Origin: Globisporangium splendens
Taxonomy: Eukaryota; Oomycota; Peronosporomycetes; Pythiales; Pythiaceae
Length of the DNA: 64,000 nucleotides
Assembly: GCA_006386115.1 (NCBI GenBank)
Contig: VFIW01000029.1
Location: forward strand, 186,001 to 250,000
Reading direction: 5' to 3'
Of the stretch, positions 53,701 to 64,000 are shown one piece after another. Under the pieces are notes generated by a model that was given only the letters and a program-made list of their open reading frames with translations, ran no database searches and had not been told where the DNA came from. The translations under genes were made by a program, and so were the position numbers. The first letter of the stretch is position 1. Each line of letters begins with the position of its first letter.

Positions 53701-54912
53701 GAGGTACGTCGCAAGCCCGAGGAACTTGCGAAGATCCTTTTGGCTTGTTGGAACCGGCCAATCGTTGATCGCCTTGATCTTTTCGGGATCAGGACGCACT
53801 CCGTTCTTGCCGACAAAGCAACCGAGAACGGGGATTTCATCAACACCAAACATACACTTTTGTATGTTTGCGTACAACTTGTGCTTTCGCATCAAGTTGA
53901 GGAGCTTTCGGAGGTGCTCTCTGTGCACTTCCACGTCGGATGCAGCATCCGACGCGCGACTGTGTATGAACACATCGTCGAAATAACTGGGTGCGAAGTC
54001 TCGCACCGGCCGTAACAGTTGCATGACGCATCTATTGAACGTGGTGGGAGCATTTGTTAGTCCCTGTGGCATTACAAGCCACTCCCACAGCATCCCACTC
54101 GGGGTGCTGACAGCCGTGAGAGGAATATCCTTCTCACGCATCAAGATTTGATAGAATCCATCTCTCAAATCGATCGTACTAAAGATAGTACTACCTTGCA
54201 TGCTGTCAATGATGACATCTTTGCGAGGTATCGGCGTTTGCACCGGGATTGTTGCCGCATTCAACTTGTTGAACGCATGCACGATCCTCCAACCTCCTGT
54301 GGCCTTTTTGACACAGAAGGTGGGACTGCAGTGCGGGGAATTCGACTCACGCACTTGTCCTGCTTTACGACGAGCTTCAAAGAACTCGTCGATCGCCTTG
54401 ACTTGCTCTCGAGGCAGTGGCCATTGCCTCGTGACGCAGTACTTCGTACCTGGCTTGAGATCAATCTCATGCCGCGCTCCTTTGTCTGTCGGGAGACGAC
54501 AAGGTACATCTTCGGGGAACACGTCTTCGTATTCCTTCGACAGCCCATAGAATGGAGTGTTCTTCAGAGATTCCCATCCCTGAGCCTGGAATCGTTCCTT
54601 TTTGGTCGGCTCGTCGAGCACATCAGTGTCCATCACTGATGACGACGCAAGGAAACATTCATCGAGTGGGTGTCTCTGCCCTGCCGACTCGGCATTGCTC
54701 GATTCCCGAGGAGCGATGTAACATATCTGCTCGAGGGTGCATCGACGCAGTTCTTTCATGAACCGTTTCTGGCTCATGATTGGTAGCGTCACCACTTCCG
54801 AAGCGTCCTTCAGAGGGTCTTCTAACGACATCTCATGAATATGAGATCCATCTTCATCAGTGACCATGACACTGATGACTTCGCACGAGGAGCCTTGATC
54901 AGAGGTCTCCAT
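53701..54912 (-). pseudogene. Reverse transcriptase part of element 2 pol
   Basis: The frame is open from METSDQGSSCEV. RT motifs include KYCVTRQWPLPREQVKAI, SIDLRDGFYQI-type (STIDLRDGFYQILMRE), and YFDDVFIHS. It ends GLATYLH at the solo LTR. Upstream the frame is open back to one TGA and then the protease. Confidence 0.85.
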
Positions 54913-54984
54913 TGGCGGTACCTTTCCTTCATCGTCGCTCTTCTGAACAGAGCGATGGATTTCCGAAGTCTGTCCTTTAGACTT

Positions 54985-55545
54985 TCAGGTGGCTTCGCCT
55001 TCGAACATCGTGCTAAGGGGACCATCGCACACCCTTGTGTCATGTCCGCTTTCCGCCAGCGCGTTGCGCGCCGACGGACGGTTAGCCTGCTTCCGCTTCG
55101 TAGCGGGGTATCTAATCGGTTGTTGACTCCAATCGATGATCGGCTGATAATTCTTCAGCCATGGCATTCCGAGGGTAACATCGAACTTGTCATCCAAATC
55201 CAGCCAAATGAAGTCTCCTTCCATTTGGCGTCCATCATGCGTGACACGGAGTCGTGTCACGTGTTTCTCCGTCGAGACGGGGGCACCTGTTGCCAACCGC
55301 ACGGTAATCTTTGAGTCGGAGGGATGTGATTCCTCCGAGCTTACTTTCGCTAGTGCACGGGCGACATGCGATCGAACAAAGTTGTTCGACGCACCCGTGT
55401 CTAGCAGTCCCCGCAGAGGAGTCGTAAATCCCTCTACGATTATCTCAAGTTGGATGAGCCGATCTCTCGGCTCCTCCGCAGTCGTGGTAGTCCAGCAGCG
55501 CGCGTCATGCACGCTGGGGGCTTGCGTCTCGTGCACCACGATCAC
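54985..55545 (-). pseudogene. Protease region of element 2
   Basis: The retropepsin site LLDTGASNNFVR and the later TLGMPWLKNYQPIIDW match element-1 protease. The frame ends at a TGA (54985-54987) and then continues open into RT, the same arrangement as in element 1. Confidence 0.8.
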
Positions 55546-55699
55546 ACCAGATGCATATTCGCCAGTAGATCGCCCCGCGTCTACTGGTGGTTGACGTTAT
55601 TTGACTCTTCGCGCTCATTGCGCGAAGAAGCCGTTCGAGAAACCTCTCGAACACGAGGAGCGGGCTGCGCCGCTCGGCACTCGTAAGAGAAGTGCCCCA

Positions 55700-56551
55700 G
55701 CCTCTAGCAGTGGTGGCAACGCTGCTTGCGTTTGTCGGCGGTTTTCTTTCGAACCGCCGAGGTTTGAACCAATGAGAGATCCACTGGCTCCGCTCTGTTA
55801 TTACGCGGAGAGGGCTTCGCGCGCCGAAATTGCGCGGCACGGAGGGGGTTCGCGTGAAGCCGTGCTTGCTTCGCGCTGAAGTCTTCTTGCAACGCTAGAG
55901 CGGTTGCTTGCTCTAGCGTTTCCGGGTATTCCCGGAATAGGTGGGTCTTGATGGGGCCGTCCATTAATCCTTTCATGAACGTGGCGGCTTGCGCCGCCAT
56001 GTCGATCCGCTCTGACACGATACTTGATACCAAGTATCGAGCATGTTGGATATACGCGTGAAGGTCGCGTCTATCCTGTCGGATCTCAAGGAATTCAGCG
56101 CAAGTAGGAATTCCGACTTTGGTGGCTCAAAAGCGGTTGGAATGTCGCTTTTGAATTCCGCAAGCGTGCGGAAGCAGTGGTGGCCGGCCATTCGTCGACC
56201 GAATGCCCAGCTCTTCGCTCTCCCAGCGAGCTTGGACATCGTGAAACCGACCTGTTGCTCTGGGTCATGGATTTGCCCAGAGCGAATCGCGGCGTCGATT
56301 TCAACAAACCATCGGAGGAGAGGCTCGTTGCCTCCTCCGCCATGCTTCGCGACATCAAGCTTTACAGCTTTCTGCCGTGGGGGTTGTACCTGCGCAGTAA
56401 CTGCGCGGGTTGCTTCTCTTCCGCGCTCCTCTGCCTCCTTCTGCAGGAACCCTATCGCCGTGAGGCGATGCTGCTCAGGCGGGCAGGTGGCGAGGATGGC
56501 GAAGATCGCATTTTCGCCAACGACCTTCCCAGTCGTTGCAGGGCACTCCAC
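55700..56551 (-). pseudogene. Gag of element 2, frameshifted
   Basis: Two overlapping frames (56551-55973 and 56033-55704) together match element-1 Gag: KLAGRAKSWAFGRR, FEPPKSEF, then FMKGLMDGPIKTHLFREYPETL. The CCHC knuckle reads CHHC-stop-RLGHFSYEC, so it is broken by a TAG at about 55704. Confidence 0.8.
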
Positions 56552-56678
56552 TCGAGGTCACTCAAGTGGAGGCAACCATCCCGCGTGATTGTCGGGCTCG
56601 CGGATGACGCGGGATCGACCCCAACATGGTTTCTTCGTCAGCATTCATTGCTGACAGCTCTCGCTCTGTGGTTGGATG

Positions 56679-56696
56679 GACCACAAAGTGCTACCA
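56679..56696 (-). other. Primer-binding site of element 2
   Basis: The minus strand TGGTAGCACTT followed by TGTGGTC lies two bases from the 5' LTR. The first 11 bases equal the PBS of element 1. Confidence 0.65.
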
Positions 56697-56698
56697 GG

Positions 56699-57091
56699 TG
56701 TAACGGGATAGCCCGTTATACGGCGCACACGTGCGTTGAGGAAGCGCAGGTGAGAGGATGGACACAACGGTAACGCTGTGTCCGAAGAGAAGGGGGAGCT
56801 TTGCGCGATAACGTGCAAAAAGAGAAGTGAATTGAAATCTTAAGGTTTGAAATGCAAATCCGATGGGTAGTTCCTACGGCGTCTCCGATTGGTAGATAGT
56901 CGGGTGTCCAATCTGACTATCATCCAATGAGATTAAACTTTGATGGAATGCTCTTATTGGCTAAAAATGCAACTGGCTACATCCAGTGTTCATGGGTTGA
57001 CGGGTGGGTTTGTAGAGAGTGGTAGAACCCGTGTGGGTATGACCCACATACTTTGTACCCAAGAACCCATATAATGGGAAGCACCATTACA
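56699..57091 (-). repeat. 5' LTR of element 2 (family B)
   Basis: This 393-bp LTR reads TGTAACGGGATAG...GCACCATTACA. It is intact and is the SINE-free counterpart of the LTR at 253-911. Confidence 0.88.
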
Positions 57092-57612
57092 CCCATAGTC
57101 AAACCAAGTTTAGCATTGACCATCACTCTTACAGTCACTCATGTAAAGTTGATATTTGTAGTGGCGTATGCTGTTGACCAACTGCCAAAATGGGCAAGGT
57201 GTTTGAGTGGGTGGAGTAATATCTCGTCTGTGATCAGAGATTCATATTTAAACAGCAGCGAATAACTCGCAAGATTGAGTGATTTGTGGGTAAAAGTAGG
57301 ATGTGCTGAAAGTTCTGGCCAGGAGTTTCGATGCAAAACAACGTTTGCGGGAAATTACAGCTGGCGGAGAAGGGCTACAGACACCATTTTGCGCACAGTG
57401 TATGACGAGTTTATTTACTCCCTGACTCTGCCCTGCAGATTAATGTTCTCTTGCCAACAACCCTTTGATGTTTTTGATTTGTGCCATTGCTATTAGGTCA
57501 CTCCTGAAAACTCATTTCCAACAGAATTGGTCACTCAAGAGCGCTCCCTAAATCGTCGACTATTGTAGGGTGGAATGTAGATTTCAGTGTACGCACGCTG
57601 ATCGCCCTATAT
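57092..57612. other. Intergenic spacer
   Basis: No gene or repeat was recognised between the element-2 LTR and the 3' end of secreted protein copy 2. Confidence 0.35.
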
Positions 57613-57624
57613 ACAACAAACGCC

Positions 57625-59577
57625 TTAGCATGGAGTCACATGGAGCAGCTTGAGCTTCGTCGCGGCCGATCCCTTGGACAAGTATGCAACACTGCCATCT
57701 GGGAACGTCTTGAACGCCTGGTAGCGGTTGCCGACGATGCCACCGTCGACCGTGATCGCGTCACTGACTGCAGCGCCGTCCTTGGCATCACGCACCTGGA
57801 TGTACATCTTGCGGCCTGAAGCGCCTTCAATGAAATCACCACCAGCGCTCGAGCCTTCCCACGCCGCAAGCAGACCACCTGAACCGATGCTCGCCAAGTG
57901 GCACGCACGCTCGTTCGCGTTGGCGCCGCCGAGTACGATGTCCTTGTCCTGGGCCTTGTTCTTGGCAAAGTGCATGAGGTGCACCTTGGCTGCCTTCTCG
58001 TTGCCGTTACTGACAGTCATCCAGTAGCCAGTGCTCGCATCCTTGACGATATCGCCCAAGTTGGACGCCGCGAGGTCCACAGGGTAGATCGTGGCGTCCG
58101 AGTTCGGGAACTTGATGCGGTTGTTGTTGTCAGTCTTACAGATCATTGCGAACTCCTTCGAGCGGTCATCGTACGTGATACGCTCGTAGCCCGAGTGCGA
58201 GCAGCCGAGATCGAATGAGTTGGCGCTCTTGACGAGGGAACCAGAAGGTCCAACGACTTGCATGCGGTCACCCTGGTGGATGTTGATGCAGCCACCCTCG
58301 GAGGTCGAGATCGCGACACCGAAGTACGCCGCCCAGTTCGTGCCGTCGTACGCGATACGGCCGTGGTGAGCATACCACCAGATCATGTACACGTTCGCGC
58401 CGGTCTTCGACGTCGAGTATGGAGGAAGCGAGGCGCTGGAGGTGGTCAGCTTGGTGGCCCAGACCTCCTTGCCGCCTTCGTAGCGGATCAAGTACATGTC
58501 GTAGCAAGGGACAGCAGGGCTTGGCGCCGTGCCACAGAGGTTCGATGGGTTGCCACAGTTCAAGGTGCCGCCTCCCGTCGCCGCGCGCGTTCCGAGGACC
58601 ACGAAACCCTTGGCGTCCGAGTAGATGTCCGCGAAGTCAACAACGTTGACCGTAACAGTCGATCCGGCCACAACCTTGTCGCTCGCATCGAGAGACATGA
58701 CCTGGACCTTGCTGCCCGTGTGGAACGCAATGTTGGAGCCGCCGCCTGGCTTAGCAGAGATCGCGACAACCTTGAGAGCAACCTCGTCTTCGTTGGTGAT
58801 GACGGACGCACCGACGTCGATTTCAGACACGGTCACCTTTGGAACCTTGCACAGCTTGCCGCTGCTTTCCGTGAGGGAGGTGGTGGCATCAGCTTCAGTG
58901 GTAGTCGAGTTACTTCCGCTAGCGGAAGCAGAGGCATCCACAGCAGAAGGAACTGGGGTAGTGGTGGCTGGCTCTTCGTCATCGCCAGATGATGAAGCAG
59001 AAGAACTCGTCTCAGGAGCCGAATTTGCTTCTTCGCCAACTTCAGATGGTGACGATGAAGCAGTCGTCTCAGGAGCCAAATTTGCTTCTTCGTCATCACC
59101 AGACGATGAAGCAGAAGCAACCGTGACGGGTGAAGTTGTGGGTTCTTCGCCATCTCCAGACGATGAGGCTGACGCAGCTGAGATGCTCTTGGTTTTGGTG
59201 GGCTTGGGGGTCTTCGTCTTCTTTGGCTTCGGCGTCTTCGTCTTCTTTGGCTTCGGCGTCTTCGTCTTTTTTGGCTTGGGCGTGACTGGCACCTGGTCGT
59301 CATCGCTTCCGACAGAGTCATCCGTGGTCCCACCACTTGGCGTCACATTGCAGTCGGACTTCTCGAGCTTGCGCTGCTTCTTGCCCTTCTTGTGCTTGTG
59401 GTCGCTGGCTGAGAGCTTGCGGCTTGTGGCGCCGTCAAACTGGTGCGCAACAGCAGCAGCAGCGCCAGCAGCACTGGCGACCTGGATCGCGTTGACCTGA
59501 CCGCCCTGGTTGGATGCGGCCACGACGAGAATGAGCGCGAGCGCCGAGGCGTTGCACAGGAGCGAGCGGAGCACCAT
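57625..59577 (-). CDS. Secreted Thr/Lys/Pro-rich repeat protein with conserved C-terminal domain (copy 2)
   Basis: The gene encodes 650 aa from ATG 59577, with signal peptide MVLRSLLCNASALALILVVA. The in-frame ATG 59712 lies upstream of the Inr+FPR motif. The Lys-rich segment has four KTPKPKK-type repeats in a row. The Ser/Asp/Glu repeats (for example SASSSGDDEE) differ in number and sequence from copy 1. From about residue 235 to the end the protein is almost identical to copy 1 (differences only near KLKLLHVTPC). At DNA level this part shows about seven differences in 1254 bp, whereas the N-terminal half is clearly diverged. It is probably an extracellular or wall protein; the domain is unrecognised. 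Confidence 0.85.
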   Translation of the reverse strand: MVLRSLLCNASALALILVVAASNQGGQVNAIQVASAAGAAAAVAHQFDGATSRKLSASDHKHKKGKKQRKLEKSDCNVTPSGGTTDDSVGSDDDQVPVTPKPKKTKTPKPKKTKTPKPKKTKTPKPTKTKSISAASASSSGDGEEPTTSPVTVASASSSGDDEEANLAPETTASSSPSEVGEEANSAPETSSSASSSGDDEEPATTTPVPSAVDASASASGSNSTTTEADATTSLTESSGKLCKVPKVTVSEIDVGASVITNEDEVALKVVAISAKPGGGSNIAFHTGSKVQVMSLDASDKVVAGSTVTVNVVDFADIYSDAKGFVVLGTRAATGGGTLNCGNPSNLCGTAPSPAVPCYDMYLIRYEGGKEVWATKLTTSSASLPPYSTSKTGANVYMIWWYAHHGRIAYDGTNWAAYFGVAISTSEGGCINIHQGDRMQVVGPSGSLVKSANSFDLGCSHSGYERITYDDRSKEFAMICKTDNNNRIKFPNSDATIYPVDLAASNLGDIVKDASTGYWMTVSNGNEKAAKVHLMHFAKNKAQDKDIVLGGANANERACHLASIGSGGLLAAWEGSSAGGDFIEGASGRKMYIQVRDAKDGAAVSDAITVDGGIVGNRYQAFKTFPDGSVAYLSKGSAATKLKLLHVTPC

Positions 59578-59619
59578 GACTTTTTGAGTGTGGAGAGAAG
59601 CTGGTGTGGACTTGCGAGT

Positions 59620-59635
59620 CAATTGGGGAATGAGC
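59620..59635 (-). promoter_or_regulatory. Inr+FPR core promoter (15/16) of secreted protein copy 2
   Basis: The minus strand reads GCTCATTCCCCAATTG, mismatched only at the last base and 43 bp before ATG 59577, the same spacing as in copy 1. Confidence 0.75.
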
Positions 59636-60716
59636 AACAGGGTCTGCGAGTTGCAGCGTAGCCCCCGACGCCAGAAGAGGAAGATACACTCTGAATCGCC
59701 AGCTGGTGCCACAGATCGGCCTCTTATAACGACTATAGGATATGTTTGCAGGTAAGGATTTGGAATCTAGTTACTAAGTGCTTTTTTAAGGGGAGATAAA
59801 GGCATTATGTCGCCGCATTGTCGGAGTGCTGACGCACGCTGCTGGCACCAGATCGTAATCATACCCCTCCACTCAGTGTACAGTCTGATATTTGCGCTTC
59901 TCGTCAAATATCGATTATCAATTTCAAATGACGCTTGTTTGTAAAGATTCAACAGCCAAAATTATCCAACTATAGATTGTTACAGGTTCAATAAGCTAGA
60001 GACATTGCACTGTCCAAGCAAGTTTGCTTGCACTCGACCACTGGGGCACCCAACTCAGGTCGTCATCATCAAAGGACCAAATGGAAAGACCGCGCTTGTG
60101 TTGCAAAGAAGCGCCTCTCGGTCGCTCGCGTGCTGCCTGACGCGCTCATGGCAATCAAAGCATTCCTCCCATGGCTCTGCCTGCGACCGAGGATCCATTT
60201 GGACGACGCTGCTGCGACAACAAGAGCGAGGAACTAATCGTGAAGCAGCTGGTATCGCGGCACTCGATACAATTGGAAAAATGAGGCTCGTGGGATCGTG
60301 GAAGCACTGCAGAGTGCAACACGAATCCCCGCTCTCGTTTGGACGAGGCCACGTTGACTTGACTGCAAGAGGTGATACAGTGTGGGAGGCTCCTTCGAAC
60401 GTCAGACACAACGTTCAGTGTACTTAGTTATCAATTCCGTCGGATTGAGCCCTTCTGGCAGTGGCAAAAGTCCGACCGAACTTGCACACAAGCGAAAGCT
60501 GTCTTTGCCCCTTCAAATTATGAGATATGGAGGATACAAAATGATGAAAGATCGGAAGATCGAGACAGCGCCATCTGCATGGATCGCATGTTGTTTTGCC
60601 ACATTGGTTGAGGTGTCTTGCGGGAGGGAAAAAGTCGTCGTTGCATGTGTTTTTGGTATTTGAGTTCATGCACACGGGCTGTGTGGTCACGATGGGTAAC
60701 AGTAATAGGTAGTAGC
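59636..60716. other. Upstream region of secreted protein copy 2
   Basis: There is no gene. Parts (about 60020-60310 and 60535-60660) match the upstream region of copy 1. Confidence 0.45.
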
Positions 60717-61440
60717 TTAGCGCTTCTGGTGGTTTACGAAGCGCAACGAGAGCAGCGCGAGGATGCGGAAGAACACGATGAACGCGATGAGGATGCCAAA
60801 GTTCCGAGGAATGTCGTCGCGGTTCGCGTCGAACACCTCGTTCACGTACTCATGGACCGTCATGCCTGCAGTCATCGCCACAGGCGCATTTTGCAGCTGT
60901 TGGCAACCCAAGTCGCTCCCGCCGACGGAGTCGCACTTGCCAAACGCGAGTGCGATCAGGTTGCCGAGGGCGTAGCGCTGCGGCACGATGTAGTAGAGCC
61001 ACTTGTACCCCTTGGGGATACCCACTCCTTCTCGTTGGGCACGTCGAAGAGCGACAAATAGTACTTGCCTGCCGTGAGGTTGAACTTCGTGCAGTAGTCC
61101 ACACCAGCGTATGTACATTTGTCAAACTCGGCGCCGCGGTACTGGTTCACAGCGAGACTGCGGAGGCACCAGGCGATCGGGTTGAGCCAGTAGATCCAGA
61201 TGACGTAGTCGGGCAACTGGTCCTTAGAGATTATGAATCCAGCAAAGAGCACGAAGAAGAGGATCGAGATCATCGACACGGGCTTCGCGATGTGCAGATC
61301 TGGCGAGATGGCCGCAAGGAAAAAGAACCACGCCGCGAACGTCATGTTGGTTAAGAAGAGCATGAGCTCGAAGACCCCGTGCGGACTGCCCGCGACGAGG
61401 AAGCCGCACATCCAGTCAGTGTTTTGAAACCAAGTGCAGC
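60717..61440 (-). pseudogene. PDR/ABCG-type ABC transporter, C-terminal fragment
   Basis: It begins near TWFQNTDWMCGFLVAGSP and carries the last membrane domain of a pleiotropic-drug-resistance transporter: LFLTNMTFAAWFFFLAAISPDL, then FFVLFAGFIISKDQLPDYVIW, YWLNPIAWCLRSLAVNQY, then after a frameshift near 61010 GIPKGYKWLYYIVPQRYALGNL and the final helix NFGILIAFIVFFRILALLSL. Both nucleotide-binding domains and the first membrane domain are absent, and an upstream in-frame TGA closes the frame. It is a dead remnant of a plasma-membrane exporter. Confidence 0.8.
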
Positions 61441-62765
61441 GAATAGATCAACGGAAGGACGGGAAACTGGATGCTTCGGACAACAAGAACTGCAATGTGG
61501 GAGAGATAAACAAAACCATTGGCGCAGGCGCACATCGCTAGTGTGCACTACGATCTTCTCCATTGGAAGAACGCGCTAGGTGACGCTGTGTGTGGCTGCA
61601 GCACGCATTGGCGCATCGCATCATTTGCACAGAGATGAGAAGAGCACAGTGAACCCTGCTGCTCACCTTCAATTTGGGGATGCGACCGTAGCTGCTGCGT
61701 GATTGGCTGCGCGTCCGGCGACGTCATCCCTCCCTGTGCAGAGACCAGACAGGTGCACAGAGACGGGCCGGAGAAGGTTTGTCTCCCGTTGTGCATGAGT
61801 TATCCGGAATTTCTCGTTTGTAGATAACACAAAAGTGTGTCTGTGTACCTTGGCTTTATCTTGGCCAAGGTTCTGCTTTGCACTCGATGTATCTGCGTCT
61901 GAGCATTCGAATCACCTCATAATGGCCGAGCCAGTGCGCGATGTTCGATGCGCGTCCTCGCGCGTGCAGCCAAGTCCAAATAATCAACAGAGGCAAGAAG
62001 CCAGTTGAGTGCAGGGCCGAGAACGAGGAGATCATCGCATTGGTTCCGCATACTGTACATCGCCGTCTCGTCACTCCATGCACTTGATTTTCGTTTGCTT
62101 GCTCAAACTTTACTGATCCGTTGGCACTGAACTTGAGGTTGTGCATCGCACGAATCTGAGCCACGAGAGCCACTGGGCGAAGCAGCAACACGCGACGGCC
62201 GTTGTCTCGCGGCGCGTCAATGGTCACCAACCCAATCATTCGTCTGCACAACTCGTCGTCATTTGCGTGCCGAGCGCTTCAAAGTGAAGTGTGGGCCACG
62301 TCGCACTCCGTCACGATCCCCTGCAGCCAATCAGAGACACCAAAAGCGGGTCATTGGGTCGTTGGAGGCACTTGGAAGATCTATTGGACCCGGTTGAAAC
62401 CAGGTTGGTCAACCATGCGCGTCACTTCGAAGCACGTGCCTGCTGACGTCGCACTATATCATAAAAAGGGCTGTCTCTGAGCCCAACCATTGGCCACGGT
62501 CAACGGCACTCGGTGCGCATCACAGACGCTGTACTTCAACTACAAACCTGTCTCTCCTATCAACTACCTCTATATAATGTATAATAGGTATATTATCAAG
62601 TCTTGATGTGCATCAGATAGACCTCTATAATATGAATATTGCTCCCCAGAGACATGGCGCACTGCCACGCACCTTTTTTTTCTTCTGGGGTTTCCGAGAC
62701 GCCAGTTTTTCTTTCTCTCTTGTTCTCATGGGTGCGGGAAGAGCTACAGTGCGCTTGGACAACCA
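61441..62765. other. Intergenic region
   Basis: No supportable gene was found. CCAAT (62317-62321) and an A/T-rich ctatataatgtataata (62570-62586) lie upstream of the kinase promoter motif. Confidence 0.35.
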
Positions 62766-62781
62766 GCTCATTTGCGAATTT
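62766..62781 (+). promoter_or_regulatory. Inr+FPR-like core promoter (14/16) of the kinase gene
   Basis: GCTCATTTGCGAATTT differs from the consensus at two positions and lies 59 bp before ATG 62840. This argues against the upstream in-frame ATG at 62639. Confidence 0.65.
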
Positions 62782-62839
62782 GCGCGCTCCTGCGCACATC
62801 GCAGCCCGCCAAGCTTCAAGTGCGCGTTCATCCTCCAGT

Positions 62840-63730
62840 ATGAGCAGCGCCGCCGCGCCGCACCGGATCACGATCAGCGGCCGCATGAGCGCTAAGATCT
62901 ACAGCGGCGAGATTCGCAGTACCAGCGGAGACCGACCGCAGGGTGACGCGCACCGCCGCGTGGTGGTCAAGGCCGTGCCGATCGCAGCGAACGAGCAGCA
63001 GAATGATGCAGCAGATGACGTTGACCTCTGGCGTGAATGGCGCATCACGAAGCGACTGCAAGCGCTCTCGGGCCATCAGCATGTTGTGGAGCTTTTTGAG
63101 GCGTACGCGAACAAGCAGAGCATCTTTCTCGTGATGGAGTACTGCGACCAAGGCGATTTGCTGAAATACCTCATGGACTTGCCCAATAGCCGCGTGCGCC
63201 AAGAAGAAGCCATGCAATTGCTGTTGCAGATCGCGCGCGGGCTCCAGTATCTTCACAAGCACAATATCGCGCACCGTGATTTATCCCTAGAGAACATTTT
63301 CCTTCATGATGGCGTGTGCAAAATCGGAGACTTTGGTCTCAGTGCGCTCGCCGACATCCCCGCGCGGGACTGTGTTGGCAAGACCCAGTATGTCGCTCCC
63401 GAAGCCGTGTTGAGCCAAGCAACAGGGGTGACTTATGACCCTGTCAAGGCTGACATTTGGTCGCTCGGCGTGATCCTGTTCATGATGCTCACGGGCTCGC
63501 CGCTCGTCGACTTTGCATCGCCATTGTCCCAGGAGTTCCTGGCATTCAAGAAAGTTGGAGTCCGAGGCGTGCTGCAGGCGTGGAAGATGGAGTCGTGGTT
63601 CTCCTTTGCGACGCTGGATCTGCTCTCGAGAATGCTGCAAGTGGACCCAAGGAATCGGTTCCAAACGACCACCGAGCTGCTGAATCACCCAGTGCTGCTG
63701 GCAGCGGCCCAGCGCGCCAAGCGTGTCTGA
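62840..63730 (+). CDS. Serine/threonine protein kinase with HRDLSLEN catalytic loop
   Basis: The gene encodes 296 aa from ATG 62840, chosen because the promoter motif precedes it and the kinase domain starts soon after. The protein is almost only a kinase domain: ATP-binding Lys44 (VVVKAV), helix-C Glu66 (WREWRIT), hinge VMEYCDQGDLL, catalytic loop HRDLSLEN (Asp147, Asn152), DFG (164-166), APE (186-188), and DIWSLGVILFMMLTG. The N-terminal Gly-rich loop is poorly conserved (ISGRMSAKIYSGE). The Lys normally following HRDL in Ser/Thr kinases is Ser. The fold is otherwise complete, so activity is likely. The substrate is unknown. Confidence 0.88.
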   Translation: MSSAAAPHRITISGRMSAKIYSGEIRSTSGDRPQGDAHRRVVVKAVPIAANEQQNDAADDVDLWREWRITKRLQALSGHQHVVELFEAYANKQSIFLVMEYCDQGDLLKYLMDLPNSRVRQEEAMQLLLQIARGLQYLHKHNIAHRDLSLENIFLHDGVCKIGDFGLSALADIPARDCVGKTQYVAPEAVLSQATGVTYDPVKADIWSLGVILFMMLTGSPLVDFASPLSQEFLAFKKVGVRGVLQAWKMESWFSFATLDLLSRMLQVDPRNRFQTTTELLNHPVLLAAAQRAKRV

Positions 63731-64000
63731 CAGACTTGTTGAGGCTTGATAGGTTAGTGTCTAGTTTTGTACTTGTTATTTTTTTATTGTTGGCTTGCCG
63801 CCAAAAGCTGTTGTTGTACACTTAGTTTATAAGATTATTCAAGAAATCCCATTGATGCTCTCGGAATTTTTGTCGTCGCATCATTTCCGAGAAGAGAGTT
63901 CGACTCAGAACGCTGCGGATCGCTCTCTTGGTTCGTGATCTCGCCTGAGTGCACCTGTAGACTGTTTGAAGTCCGACAGCCGAAGATGAGACGAGCTGAG
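63731..64000. other. 3' flank of the kinase gene to window end
   Basis: A T-rich stretch (63777-63790) follows the stop. No further gene is visible before the window ends. Confidence 0.35.

Larger units (their letters stand above)
50171..57091 (-). mobile_element. Ty3/Gypsy chromovirus element 2, decayed, with nested solo LTR
   Basis: Minus-strand order is 5' LTR family B (56699-57091), PBS (56679-56696), gag fragments (56551-55700), protease (55545-54985), RT (54912-53701), a nested family-A solo LTR (53046-53695), RNase H and integrase (53040-51453), the GPF/linker part (51341-50720) and the chromodomain (50712-50470). The 3' end and 3' LTR are missing. The family is distinct from element 1 but alignable throughout. 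Confidence 0.88.

Noticed and set aside
1..64000. CRISPR arrays, rRNA genes, bacterial operons
   Set aside because: No regularly spaced direct repeats or rRNA-like blocks were seen. Intron-containing genes and LTR elements show a eukaryotic nuclear sequence.

Overview
The window looks like a nuclear contig from an oomycete, most likely a Phytophthora-like member of the Peronosporales. The evidence is: (i) host genes have few, short GT-AG introns (about 80-130 nt) and closely spaced divergent neighbours; (ii) several genes are preceded by the oomycete Inr+FPR core promoter (GCTCATTYYNCAWTTT), including one perfect copy at 20805-20820; (iii) the protein families fit (PX-like/RING proteins, PDR-type ABC and APC transporter remnants, a flagellar-type kinesin); (iv) there is a heavy load of Ty3/Gypsy chromovirus elements.

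Layout. 1-15.7 kb is a nested retroelement block. A Ty1/Copia gag ORF is split by a solo LTR, and that LTR is itself split by a tRNA-derived SINE. A nearly complete Ty3/Gypsy chromovirus on the minus strand follows (2328-9971), then a decayed LINE (about 9972-15690) whose ORF1 carries another solo LTR. 15.9-19.4 kb holds an amino-acid permease fragment and a divergent pair of glutathionyl-hydroquinone-reductase-like genes. 20.8-26.5 kb holds three tandem paralogues with a PX-like N-terminus and a C-terminal RING-H2 finger. 27.3-28.3 kb is a three-repeat Myb gene. After a gene-poor stretch come a small HTH protein (31.7-32.3), a kinesin (35.5-37.9), the exosome subunit RRP45 (38.3-40.05) divergent from the TFIIA small subunit (40.25-40.69), mitochondrial ATP synthase OSCP (41.3-42.0) and a Rab GTPase (42.8-43.6). 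44.0-45.8 kb is a permease pseudogene. 45.9-47.9 and 57.6-59.6 kb are two copies of a secreted Thr/Lys/Pro-rich protein, separated by a second, decayed chromovirus cluster (49.3-57.1 kb). The window ends with an ABCG transporter fragment (60.7-61.4 kb) and a protein kinase gene (62.8-63.7 kb).

The most interesting signal is an extra coding frame in antisense orientation at the 3' end of both chromovirus families. In element 1 it runs 3052-4119 on the plus strand, broken by one stop. It has its own N-terminal region beyond the end of pol and a long coiled coil lying opposite the linker between integrase and chromodomain. A diverged homologue sits at the same place and in the same relative phase in element 2 (50171-51148). 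Other points of note are reading frames that are exactly restored when solo LTRs are removed, a conserved in-frame stop between protease and reverse transcriptase in both chromoviruses, paired CRE-type sites in the LTR U3, and a 1.25-kb near-identical tract covering only the C-terminal two thirds of the two secreted-protein genes. All calls rest on reading the sequence; no database search was possible.
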